NCBI GenBank assembly: GCA_963920525.1
Contig: OY986439.1
Coordinates: forward strand, 17,393,319-17,457,318
DNA from: Dichetophora obliterata
Taxonomy: Eukaryota > Arthropoda > Insecta > Diptera > Sciomyzidae
DNA length: 64,000 nt
Direction: 5' to 3'
The position numbers and the translations under genes are program-made. The notes beneath the pieces are model-generated. The model was not told the origin of the DNA. It ran no database searches and saw only the letters and a list, made by a program, of their open reading frames with translations. This document shows, piece after piece, positions 44,887 through 53,946 of the stretch (position 1 is the stretch's first letter; each line of letters starts with the position of its first letter).

Positions 44887-46501
44887 CAGTGGGAAGCAAA
44901 ACTGTCCGGATATTTAGTATTTCCATGTTAATGCTTTTTAAATGAACAGGCCAACAACAATTTTAAAAATATTTTTAGTTTATTAATTTTATTTAATTTT
45001 TTATTCAAGTTTAATAACAAAAACAGATAAAATATGCGATTCTCGTAAAAAAGCGCAATAAACAAAGAAATTTTCGATGCGGACAGTTTTGCACATAATA
45101 AGTGTATGTCATTGAATTCTAACGTTACATGCCCGTTCGAATTTCGATCTTGGTGTTTTTGAATCTTCTGTATGTAAAATATTGCTGAAAAGATTTAGTG
45201 AAAAAAAAACTTTGAATTAAATAGGTCATTTGTAATTTTTGTGCTAAATACTTTTAAATTAGTAGAAAAATGAAGAGAACTCCAGTTGATATTGAAAACA
45301 GTGTTGTGAACTTATTACAAAAAAATTATTCATGCCGTAAAATTGCGAAAGACTTAAAATTGAGTACAACAACGGTTAACGATATTAAAAAACGCTGAAA
45401 TGTGACCTGTTCAAAGAACCGTGGAAGCCCACCAAGAATTATTTCTGATGGCGATGCTCGGTTGATGGAGCGTTTGCTTCATAATAGGGATATTCGTACT
45501 CCAAAAAATGCTGCAATAGCTGTTAACAAGAATGTCAGTTCATGGACAGCTAGACGAGCGCTAAAAGAGTAGGGTTGGTCGCTAGCGTTAAAAAAAAGAA
45601 GCCAGCTCTTTCAAATTAAAATGTGCAACGAAGCTTGAAGTTCAGTAAGGAGCATAGAAACTGGACTATCGATGACTGGAAGCGGGTTATTTGGAGCGAT
45701 TAAACCAAAATCAATCGATATCAATCAGTTGGAAAGGAGTATTACTGGCATCGACCACACGATCGCATTCAAAACATCAGGTGAAGGAAACCATGAAACA
45801 CGTTGGTGGACAGATTATGGCTTGGGGATGTTTTACCTGGTGGCACATTGGGCTTTTGGTTCGAATCGAAGGCAATATGAAGAAGGAAGATTAATTAAAT
45901 ATTCTTCAAACAAATCTTCCTGATTTTATACAAGATGGAGATACAAAGCATACAGCAAAAGTGGTTAAAAATTGGCTCCAAAATCAAAATTTTCAGGTTA
46001 TGCAATGGCCTGCGCAGAGCCCGGATCTAAATCCTATAGAGAATTTGTGGGCTATTGTTAAAAGAAAGCTGCTCCCAGCTTATATGAAAACCCTCCAAAA
46101 AACATCCACGAACTTTAGGAAAGAGCACAGAGAGAATGGCACAGTATTGACCACGAAATAATAGAGCATTTGGTGGAGAGCATGCCAAGAAGAATTGCGA
46201 GCGTGTTAAAAAATAAAGGGCTTTGGAGAAAATATTAGATTGAACGAATTTGTTGCCATTAGGCAATCATTACCAAAAAAATTCCTTATGTGCAAAAGTG
46301 TCCGAATGAAGAATTTCTTTGTTTATTGCTTATTTTTTAGTGACTCGAGTCCTTAATTTGTTTTTGTTATGAAAGTAAAATAAAAATGTTTAATAAATAT
46401 TTATATTAACTAAAAATATTTTTCAAATTGTTGTTGGTCTGTTCATTTTAATAGCATTACAATGGAAATGCTAAACATCCGGACAGTTTTGCTTCCCACT
46501 G
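44887..46501 (+). mobile_element. Tc1-like transposon with long TIRs
   Basis: 1615 bp between TA dinucleotides (44885-44886 and 46502-46503). TIRs start CAGTGGGAAGCAAAACTGTC and remain alignable for well over 100 bp, including AACAGRCCAACAACAATTT and ATATTTTTAGTT. An inner copy of the tip motif (GGACAGTTTTGCACATAA at about 45080 and its counterpart near 46290, TTATGTGCAAAAGTGTCCG) gives the inverted/direct repeat arrangement in which transposase-binding sites occur at both the outer and inner TIR edges. Confidence 0.93.
45270..46238 (+). pseudogene. Tc1-like transposase with several lesions
   Basis: From the ATG at 45270 the N terminus reads MKRTPVDIENSVVNLLQKNY and CRKIAKDLKLSTTTVNDIKK, a paired-like helix-turn-helix. 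A stop follows at the end of that helix. Later, in shifted frames, the reading has RNWTIDDWKRVIWSD (first catalytic Asp), IQDGDTKHTAKVVKNWLQNQ (second Asp) and WPAQSPDLNPIENLWAIVKR (Glu of the DD34E-type triad, PDLNPIENLW hallmark). It ends SVLKNKGLWRKY at the TAG at 46236-46238. The span is 323 codons, close to the usual 340. At least three stops and shifts abolish activity. Confidence 0.9.
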
Positions 46502-46503
46502 TA

Positions 46504-47301
46504 GGTATTTTTTTTTTATTTAAAATCGTTAAATTTTTAATGTAAGTAGTAAAAGTATTTACTTTCTAAATACGATAAATGGTTTAAAATGTTATAATTC
46601 TTCTTTTTGCAACAATAGAATATATTTGCAGAGTACTTAAGTATTCTATAGTGTGTTTCTCAGTCTATTAATTTGCTATGTTAATATATAGTATATATTT
46701 TTTAAATAATTACAATTAAATTGAATAAGTAAAACATTATTGTGATATGAATAAAGTAAATTAATTCACATTATATTAGAGCTTACTATGCAACATTTTA
46801 ATGAATTTTGCAATAAAATGCTTTCCAAACTATTCAAATATTCAAATTCTCTTGTAATGAAATGTTCTTCAAACATCTTCAATTAGCTGAAAGTGAAATA
46901 TATATTCTTTGATTCTTAATAACAGAATAAGAATACGTATGGAAGACACGTTTTTATGATATACGACCTGTGCTCACTTTACCACAATGCCAAAAAGTAA
47001 GCTCTCTGATTCAACTGATTCAACTGTTGATAGTATCACATTCACAACCAGCGCCAATTGGTGGCAAAACGTATGAGTTTTACTCCTTTTTTTTAATAAA
47101 AACGAAACGATAAGCTTTTTTTATGATTTTTATTCGGTTTTTATAAAAAGCAAACAAATAATATCTTTGAATACTATAAACCACTAATATAAACAGTTTA
47201 GATGCTGCGCTTCATTGAAGTTGGAATTGGAAAAAACACGGGAGGTGTAAAATTTTTGTATGGGAGTTAGGTGTGGCAAAAATACTTTTTTATGTTAGAC
47301 A
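46504..47301. other. AT-rich intergenic DNA, no gene seen
   Basis: No motif found. Sequence on either side of the next element (47220-47300 and 52497-52600) is presumably continuous host DNA. Confidence 0.4.
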
Positions 47302-48627
47302 TACAGTGTTGCGCAAAAAAATATCAACAAAATCGGAACTCTGCTACAGAATCGTGTATCTTTTTAAATATTAGGGACACACAAAAATGATTATAGGAAC
47401 CAAAGCATATATTCATACATCATATTAAAAACAAATCATATTCCAATTTGGTTTTGTTTTCTTTATTAAATTTAAAATTAATGTGACCGCATTCAATTTG
47501 TCTGAGAGCAAAACAAAAGCAACATAATTAATATTTGTTGTAAGATCCATTATTCTTGATAACCGCTGCACATCTGAGCGGCATCGACTCTATTAAAGTA
47601 GATATGTTAGAATTAGTATATGTTCGCAATTAAGTTTCAGCGCTTTATACAGTGCAGTCTTATTGGAAAACCTTTGACCAGAATCTTTTACCTTCAAAAT
47701 CCCAAAAAGTTTTTCAATGGGATTCAAGTCATTGTGACTGTGCCGGCTAATCATGGACTTGAATCCCATTGCCTCTAATGTAATCTTTGATGAGCTTTGA
47801 AGTGTGCTTCGTGTCGTAATCGGGCTGAAACGTTCACTGAAGCGACATATTTCACTCTGAATGTGGTCGCATCTTGCTTTCTAAAATGTCATTATATACA
47901 AATCGATCCATAATTCCATCAATTTTTCGAAATGGTTCAACTTCATTATAGGAAAAACTAGTCCAGACCATAATGCCATCGCCTCCGTGTTTAAAATTTA
48001 TTTTGCAGTTTCGGGCTTCAAGTCGTGTACGTGGGTGGCGCCGAACCGTTCACATCCCATCTGAATTAATCAAGTTGAACTTTGATTCATCGCTAAAAAA
48101 ACGGTTTTCGATTTTTGAACGGTCCAATTTAGGTGCTCTTTTGAAAGACTGAGTCTAAAAAACAATAAATTGCAACTATTTGTCACAATTTCAAACAGAA
48201 TTGTTTAAATTGTAACACCTCGCCTTGTTTTTTATGCTTAGCTGTAAGCAAAGGGGCGCAGTGAAATAACTCCCAAATGAAATAAGTCCCAAAAAAAAAA
48301 AATGAAATAACTCCCAATTTTTGGAAGTTATTTCATTTATTTTGGGAATTATTTCTTTTTTTGTTTTGGGAGTTATTTTATAATGAAATTTCGGAAATGA
48401 AATAACTCCCAACGATAAATTTTTTGGGAGTTATTTCATTTTTGCAATAGTTTGGGACTTATTTCATTTTTTTTGGGAGTTATTTCATTGCTCTAAAATA
48501 TGATTTTTCGGCATTTGTAGTATAACCGTAACAGTATTATTGTAACGGGTATTATTGCAACAATTTATTGACAACGTTTTATTGAGAATTATTCATAAAA
48601 TTGCAGTTGCTATTTGAGTTGTGAAGA

Positions 48628-49005
48628 GTGCATATCGAAGAACAAAAAGAAAAAAAAATAATTAAAATAGCAAGTGTCCTATATGAAATTGTTAGCGGTA
48701 AAAGAAGAAACAGCAAGCTTCTGTACGCTGAACAATTTTTTTTATACACAAATCTCACTCGAATGGAACAAAATATTACGTTTGCTACGAGAAAAATTGC
48801 AAATCTCGATTAATTATTCAAAACGGAGAGTGTAAAAAAATATCTAATTTTGTTGAACATAATCATGGCAATAACCTCAGATTATATGAGGAACTCAAAG
48901 TCTTAAACGAAATAAAAAAAGATTGCCTAAATTCCGGCAATATATCGAGTGCTGCAAATTCTGTTAGTGGAATTAGAGAAACATTTCAAAATATTTGTAC
49001 GCGGT
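48628..49005 (+). pseudogene. FLYWCH-type zinc-finger segment
   Basis: The reading begins MHIEEQKEKKIIKIASVLYE and reaches SKLLYAEQF. It then shifts by one base in a T8 run (about 48739-48746) and continues IHKSHSNGTKYYVCYEKNCK, SRLIIQNGECKKISNF and VEHNHGNN. The order hydrophobic-Tyr motif, (Y)YxC, C-x-(S/A)R and H-x-H is the FLYWCH zinc-finger pattern (two Cys, two His), a DNA-binding module. The following RLYEELKVLNEIKKDCLNSG resembles the usual post-FLYWCH helix. It ends at CGGTAAGA (about 49003), which is either a stop or a good splice donor. Inactivated by the shift unless corrected elsewhere. Confidence 0.65.
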
Positions 49006-49720
49006 AAGAAAGCCAATAATAAATTTTTTTTTCACTTCATAATATGAGCCAAATATATTTTTTATTTAGAAATCAGGAAGCTACAACTTTGTCATCTGAA
49101 GCATGATTCAGATATAACTCTTTTTATGTGAACTATTTGTCATCAAAATGTTGGATCAATTCAATTCAATGTTGGATCAAATTCAATTCAGAAGTACTGT
49201 AGACAGCGAATCCGGTGTTGGACTTACTAAGGGTTGTAATCCCTAAGCAGCGGCCGAAGGCCGCCTATTAAAAAGAGAATTATATCCAGAAGAATTATGT
49301 AAAACGAAAAAAGGGCATGTCCGTATAAATCTCAAATGGTTTTTTATTTATGATATTACGATTTGCCCTTATACGAAAAGTGGTTTTAAAATTCCGTACA
49401 AGGGAAAACCATTTTATCGGTCAAATATCATTTTATGCGGTGGGGCAATATTTCATGTTAAAAAAAGATCCCGAATTTGGGCCCTTATTTCCTTTATCGT
49501 TTTGTGTGCATTTTTCCAGAGGTCTAGAGCTTTCCCTGCTTGCTTTATGGTCGCGGTCAGCAGAACCACAATTGTTTTTTTTAATATTCTGAAAATTAGG
49601 ACTTAATTTTTCATTTCCGTTTAGGTTTTATTTCATAATGTACATATTCCTAAATGTCAGGTTTTATTTCATCTTTTCTTTAGGTCTTATTTCACCAGGA
49701 ATTAGGAGTTATTTCATCTG
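49006..49720. other. Interior of the foldback element between zinc-finger segments
   Basis: No further domain recognised. The frame at 49350-49592 is unassigned. TTAGGACTTA and TTATTTCA units of the arm type appear from about 49600. If the FLYWCH and RING parts were spliced together this would be the intron, which is a hypothesis. Confidence 0.35.
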
Positions 49721-49743
49721 TCAACGTTGAGCCTAATGAGCCA

Positions 49744-49935
49744 ATGCCATCATCCCAGTTGTTATGCGTGGTTTGCTTTGAAGTAGCGCCTAATGTCTTA
49801 TTGATTCCATGCAGACATTTGAAAATATGCAGTGCGTGCATCCTTAAGTTGCAGGCCCAAAGCCTAGGTCAAGAACAAATTAACTGCCCAATTTGCCGTC
49901 AAAGAGTGGATGACTCTATGCAAGTTTTTTTTTAA
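49744..49935 (+). CDS. RING finger (C3HC4) ORF inside the foldback element
   Basis: A short intact frame of 63 residues, possibly open upstream through SSVNVEPNEP. It shows LLCVVCFEVAPNVLLIP, CRHLKICSACILK and INCPICRQRV, that is C-x2-C, C-x-H-x3-C-x2-C and C-x2-C, all eight zinc ligands of a C3HC4 RING, with the hydrophobic spacing of E3 ubiquitin ligases of the IAP type. The frame is undamaged, unlike the FLYWCH part. The RING may be captured from a host gene or be a native part of this transposon family. The ATG at 49744 is the only nearby Met. Confidence 0.7.
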   Translation: MPSSQLLCVVCFEVAPNVLLIPCRHLKICSACILKLQAQSLGQEQINCPICRQRVDDSMQVFF

Positions 49936-50831
49936 ATCCTAATTATTCATACATTTTTATATTTTGAAATAATTTTGAAATATTTTTTTTTGTTTTTCTT
50001 ACATTTTGAAATAATTTTGAAATCAATTTTTGTTTTTTTTTAAGACCTTATAAATATAAAAAAATTTACTACATCGATTGGGATTTATTTCATTTTTTTT
50101 TGACGCATTTCATTGGGATTTATTTCATTTTTCACGTTGGGAGTTATTTCATTATGAAATTGGGACTTATTTCATTTTCCGGTTGGGAGTTATTTCATTA
50201 ATTTTGGGACTTATTTCATTTTGTGATTTAGGAGTTATTTCATTTTTTTGGGATTTATTTCATTGGGACTTATTTCATTGGGACTTATTTCATTTGGGAG
50301 TTATTTCACTGCGCCAGCAAAGGTTTCTCTGCCGGTCTGTATGTTCTTTAATCGTTCTCAACGGCTCGTCTTCAAACAGTGCTGTGGTGGATATCTAAAT
50401 CAAGTGTCCGAACAACCTCTTTGGATGTGGCAAATGCATTTGGTTTGAACAAACAACAAATGTTCCTGTCATCACGCAGAGATGTCTTCCGCGGCCACCC
50501 TCTTTAATGTACCGTTGTTACGTCTTTTGTGAAAGTATATTTCTTTATTAATCTGCAAACTATTGACCGATTAATATCAAACTGTTTCACGATAGATATT
50601 TGTGAATTTTCGTTTGTATATTCGGAATTAATTTGTAATTTAAGAGCTTCACAGTATTTAAAACGTGCCATTATAAATGGAACAGTCAATGTCACAACTA
50701 GCACGAAAAAAACTAAACTTAAATGTTTATGACTTACAAACAACACGTGCTTTACAATAACGGAACTTTTACCAATAATTCTTGGAACATATGGAATTCT
50801 TGACAACATAATATTCAACCAGATATTTGGA

Positions 50832-51896
50832 ATGCCTATGGGAAGCCCTTTATCGCCGGTAATTGCTGATATCATACTTGACAATCTGCTTGACAATGCC
50901 ATAGAGAACTTAACAAAGAAAGACATTCACATTAAATTTATAGTAAAATATGTAGATGATATGTTGGCAATCATAAAGAAAAAAGACCAAGACATTATTC
51001 TTGAAACATTGAATAATTTCCATGACAAATTACAGTTTACGATAGAAACTGAAGAAAACCGCAGTCTACCGTTTTTAGATACTAGATTACACCGAATTGA
51101 CAGTAAAATAATTTTTAACTGGTATGCAAAACCAACAGCCTCAGGAAGAATGATGAATTTCTTATCCATGCAACCAACTTCACAAAAATTTAACATGGTA
51201 AATAATTTCATCAGTAAAGTACTCGCTCTTAGTGATACTCAATTTAGAAATAGTAACATAAACAAAATAAGAAATATACTCAAATCTAACAATTTCCCAA
51301 CCAAAGTAATCAACAATCTAATAAACAAAAATTTAAACCAAGACTATAATAAAAATAATAAACAAATTTTGGAACAATCTGGCAACCCTATCAAATTTTT
51401 CGGCATATCGTATATTCCTAACTTAACGAACAGCAAGAACCTGCACAAAACAATAAAACAAAAAGGCATAAAATTCGCTCACAAGCCGAACAAAACTCTT
51501 CACGACATATTTACTAACACGAAGTCACGAATAGACAAAGAACAACAACATAATGTCGTTTCTGAAATAAAATGCAACGAAAAAGAGTGAGAAAAATGCG
51601 ATCTCGTATACATTGGAACGACAAAAACAGCACTTGGGGTAAGAATCAACGAACACAAAGCAGATATAAGGAGAGAAAAACAGACAACAGGATTATCTTA
51701 ACACATTATGGAAAGTGAACACCAAGCAGATTTTGACGAAGTTAAAATTGTAGACAGAGAACAAAGAGAAACAAGACGCTACATATTGGAAAGTTTACGA
51801 ATACAAGAAAAGTCAACAAAAACAATGAACCATCAAGAAGACAAAGACAACATCTGTTCCAGCTACATGGTCATTTTAGAACAAAATCAGCTGTAA
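50832..51896 (+). pseudogene. Penelope-like RT with GIY-YIG endonuclease, two stops
   Basis: Open from about 50730; the first ATG is at 50832. FGMPMGSPLSPVIADIILDN and KFIVKYVDDMLAIIKKK (catalytic YVDD) identify the polymerase. FNWYAKPTASGRMMNFLSMQ and NLTNSKNLHKTIKQKG are the thumb and linker. After an in-frame TGA at 51588-51590 the same frame continues EKCDLVYIGTTKTALGVRI and NEHKAD, the GIY-YIG nuclease core, then a TAA near 51699 and ESEHQADFDEVKIVDRE. Penelope-like elements use this nuclease to nick the target for RT priming. Two nonsense codons make it inactive. Confidence 0.9.
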
Positions 51897-52107
51897 TATA
51901 TGTTTATTTTGTTGCTTAGTAACCCTTTGAAAAGTTCAGTTTAATTGTTTGTGCCAAATGTTTAAATTAAGTTCGATTTGTTATGTGTCATATTATTAAA
52001 ATAATGCTAACTTAAATGTGAGTTTCTTGTTAAATAATTAATTGTTAAAAAAATTGAAAATATAATATGTATTCTTGTGTTTACAGTGTTTAATAAAATA
52101 TATAATC

Positions 52108-52145
52108 CCCTGAAGAAGAAGGAAAGAAACCTTCGAAACGTTGGG
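52108..52145 (+). ncRNA. Hammerhead-ribozyme-like motif of the Penelope-like element
   Basis: CCCTGAAGA is followed by a small hairpin (GAAGG, loop AAAGAAA, CCTTC) and then GAAACGTTGGG. This matches the hammerhead core C-U-G-A-N-G-A, stem II, G-A-A-A, with A at the variable position 7. Hammerhead motifs are known in the terminal repeats of Penelope-like elements. Stems I and III were not verified, so self-cleavage is unproven. Confidence 0.55.
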
Positions 52146-52496
52146 AAAATTAAATATTATTAAAGTTTTTTAATTTTATGAATATTTAAAAAAATCAAAT
52201 TGACCGAAAGAGCCCAAGCACAAAATATATATGCAAATCTTGGAACTTCAGCTTTCTTTTTACATTTTTCAAGTTTTTTTGCTTTTTTTTTTTGCTCACA
52301 GACAAATTGAATGTAGTCACATTAATTCTAAATTTAATAAAAAAAACTAAATTTGAATTTGATTTGTTTTATATATGATGTATGAATACATGCTTTGATT
52401 CCTATAATAATTTTTGAGTGTCCCCAAAATTAAAAAAGATACACGATTTTGTTGCAGCGCACTTATTTTGTTGCTATTGTTTTGCGCAACACTGTA

Positions 52497-53590
52497 TATT
52501 GAAGATTTCTGAGAGAATGGTTCTTGTATTGGTTGAAGAAAAAAAGAATATGGCGTTTTAAATATTTGTGTTGTATGGGAGGTAGGCGTGATTGAGGGCG
52601 GATTTAAAAGTATTTTTGTGTGTTTTCTAATAAAGCTTATTCCAAATAATATACAAAATTTAATTGGTCTACGATGAGTCCTTCTATTTATTGACAACTT
52701 TTGTATGGGGCTCAACCACTGTGCGGCGCACGTGTCTGTTTGCTTCTTGTGCGCAAACACGTGCAATAGAAGTTTAATTTAAATTATGCGCATGAGATTT
52801 GGCAACTTAAGGTTACAGAACAATAAAAAAAAAATACTTTACAAATTTAATAATAATTGCTGTTTGCAGAAAATGAATGACACTTACGATACTATCGAAA
52901 TTGCGTATTATTTTTAAGCCTCAACAACTTAACCTCATGCGTAGCTTTCACTGCGTAAGATAAAAACAAAAAAGCAACACAAGAAAAACACATCTGTTAT
53001 TCAGCATTAAGATACGCTCAGGAAAAAGTAGAACAAAACAAATACAAAAAACTCGCTCACTATTTACTGCTGCGCTCTACTGTGCTCTTTTTCATATCTG
53101 TAGCAGATGAGCTACTTGTGTCGATTATGAGTATTTCGGCAAGTAGGATAAGTATCAGCAAAACGAGAACAGCCATAAGTATTTATGAACCAAAAAACCC
53201 CGATCTTTCCCGATCCGACTCATGACTTAGGATACTCATATTTATTTGAGCCGCAGCATTCTAGCTTCGTAGAAGAGAATATGGGTCGAGTTGCAAATTG
53301 CTCAGAGTCGCAAAAAAGCTATCCGTTGCAGATCTCTGATGCACCTACAATGTACATTTTTATAGAACTACACAACAAAGTATTTTTGTTTTGTTCATAG
53401 GTTTAATATTACAAAAATTGAAATATTTCGTTTTCTTTTGCTTTATTTCACACACAAAGAATTCGTTCGGAAGTTTAATTATCAAGTTTTCAGTACCTAT
53501 AAAACTTTAATATTAATTGCAACAGAGATGATAAAATCGTAAATGATAGTATCGAACGCATACAATTTGCCAAAATGTTTTGCGTTAAAG
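52497..53590. other. Intergenic DNA, no gene recognised
   Basis: Frames at 52347-52766 and 53185-53400 lack motifs. Composition is mixed and no repeat ends were found. Confidence 0.4.
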
Positions 53591-53592
53591 CC

Positions 53593-53946
53593 TAGTACTC
53601 TGTTCATTTACGTGAAATTTCGCTAGCAACATATATTTATTTGTTGCGTGAAATTTCTGACTTAAAGTTTGTTGCGAGGAATTCCTATGGCAACGTTTCT
53701 CAGAGAGACTGAGGGAGTGAGTTGGAAAATTTCATATGACCTCTCTCTTTTCACTTCAAAATAAATAGGAAGTAAAATTAAATTGTCGTGAAAAAATATT
53801 GATAAGAAACATGTTGCGATAATTTCACGCAGCGGAACAGAGTACTGCACTGACGAAAATGTGAAAATTTACACGCTTTTTTCACAGCTGTCATATTTTG
53901 TATAGAGATTTGAGTGGAATTTTACATGAACCTGAACAGAGTACTA
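53593..53946. mobile_element. AGTACTCTGTTC-family MITE, copy 1
   Basis: 354 bp from TAGTACTCTGTTC to GAACAGAGTACTA. An internal inverted copy of the tip (GGAACAGAGTACTGC, about 53834-53848) gives three repeats of a unit that reads AGTACTCTGTTC followed within about 10 bases by a GTGAAATT-like motif. The element is repeated in the opposite orientation at 63312-63627. Flanking TAAAGCC/TGCTTA may belong to the tips. The minus-strand frame 53662-53850 is incidental. Confidence 0.75.

Larger units (their letters stand above)
48255..50315 (+). mobile_element. MULE-like foldback element with FLYWCH and RING coding segments
   Basis: 2061 bp. Both ends open GGCGCAGTGAAATAACTCCC, and the octamer AGCAAAGG is repeated exactly at 48247-48254 and 50316-50323. 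The arms (48255-48490 and about 49600-49720 with 50070-50315) consist of irregular units around GAAATAACTCCCAA or GAAATAAGTCCCAA, reverse complemented on the right. Between them are a FLYWCH-type zinc finger segment and a RING finger segment, both plus strand. FLYWCH domains are frequent in Mutator-like elements and 8-9 bp duplications fit that superfamily. No MULE catalytic domain remains. Confidence 0.75.
47528..50671 (-). pseudogene. Tc1-like transposase split by a MULE-like insertion
   Basis: Starts at ATG 50669-50671 with MARFKYCEALKLQINSEYTN, then ISIVKQFDINRSIVCRLIKK (helix-turn-helix), and reaches AEKPLLTAKHKK exactly across the insertion, where removing 48255-50315 plus one AGCAAAGG rejoins the frame. 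The second part shows IMVWTSFSY, FQPDYDTKHTSKLIKDY and WPAQSQDLNPIEKLFGILKV, the DDE catalytic core, in several frames. It ends at TAA 47528-47530 after CAAVIKNNGSYNKY. Many shifts make it a pseudogene. Confidence 0.85.
50728..52165 (+). mobile_element. Penelope-like retroelement, 5'-truncated
   Basis: Inserted in the Tc1-like element between the transposase start and the right TIR. It contains an RT and a GIY-YIG endonuclease in one frame, followed by a 3' region with a hammerhead-like core (52108-52145). The 5' half of the RT is absent. The right boundary lies between 52165 and 52270, before Tc1 TIR sequence resumes. Confidence 0.88.
47304..52494 (-). mobile_element. Second Tc1-like transposon carrying two nested insertions
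   Basis: Ends read CAGTGTTGCGCAAAAAAATA and, inward from the right, CAGTGTTGCGCAAAACAATA, beside TA at 47302-47303 and 52495-52496. The TIRs remain alignable for about 200 bp, including ATCGTGTATCTTTTT and CATTCAATTTGTCTG. The transposase is on the minus strand in two pieces (50671-50324 and 48246-47528). A MULE-like element (48255-50315) and a Penelope-like element (about 50728-52165) inserted later. Without them the element is about 1.7 kb. Confidence 0.92.

Noticed and set aside
50078..50398. 106-codon frame with repeated ISF/LFH units
   Set aside because: Encoded by the GAAATAACTCCCAA arm repeats and runs beyond the element end into Tc1 sequence.
53662..53850. Minus-strand frame similar to the plus-strand frame 63333-63551
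   Set aside because: Both derive from two copies of the same MITE; the similarity is of DNA, and neither has a domain.
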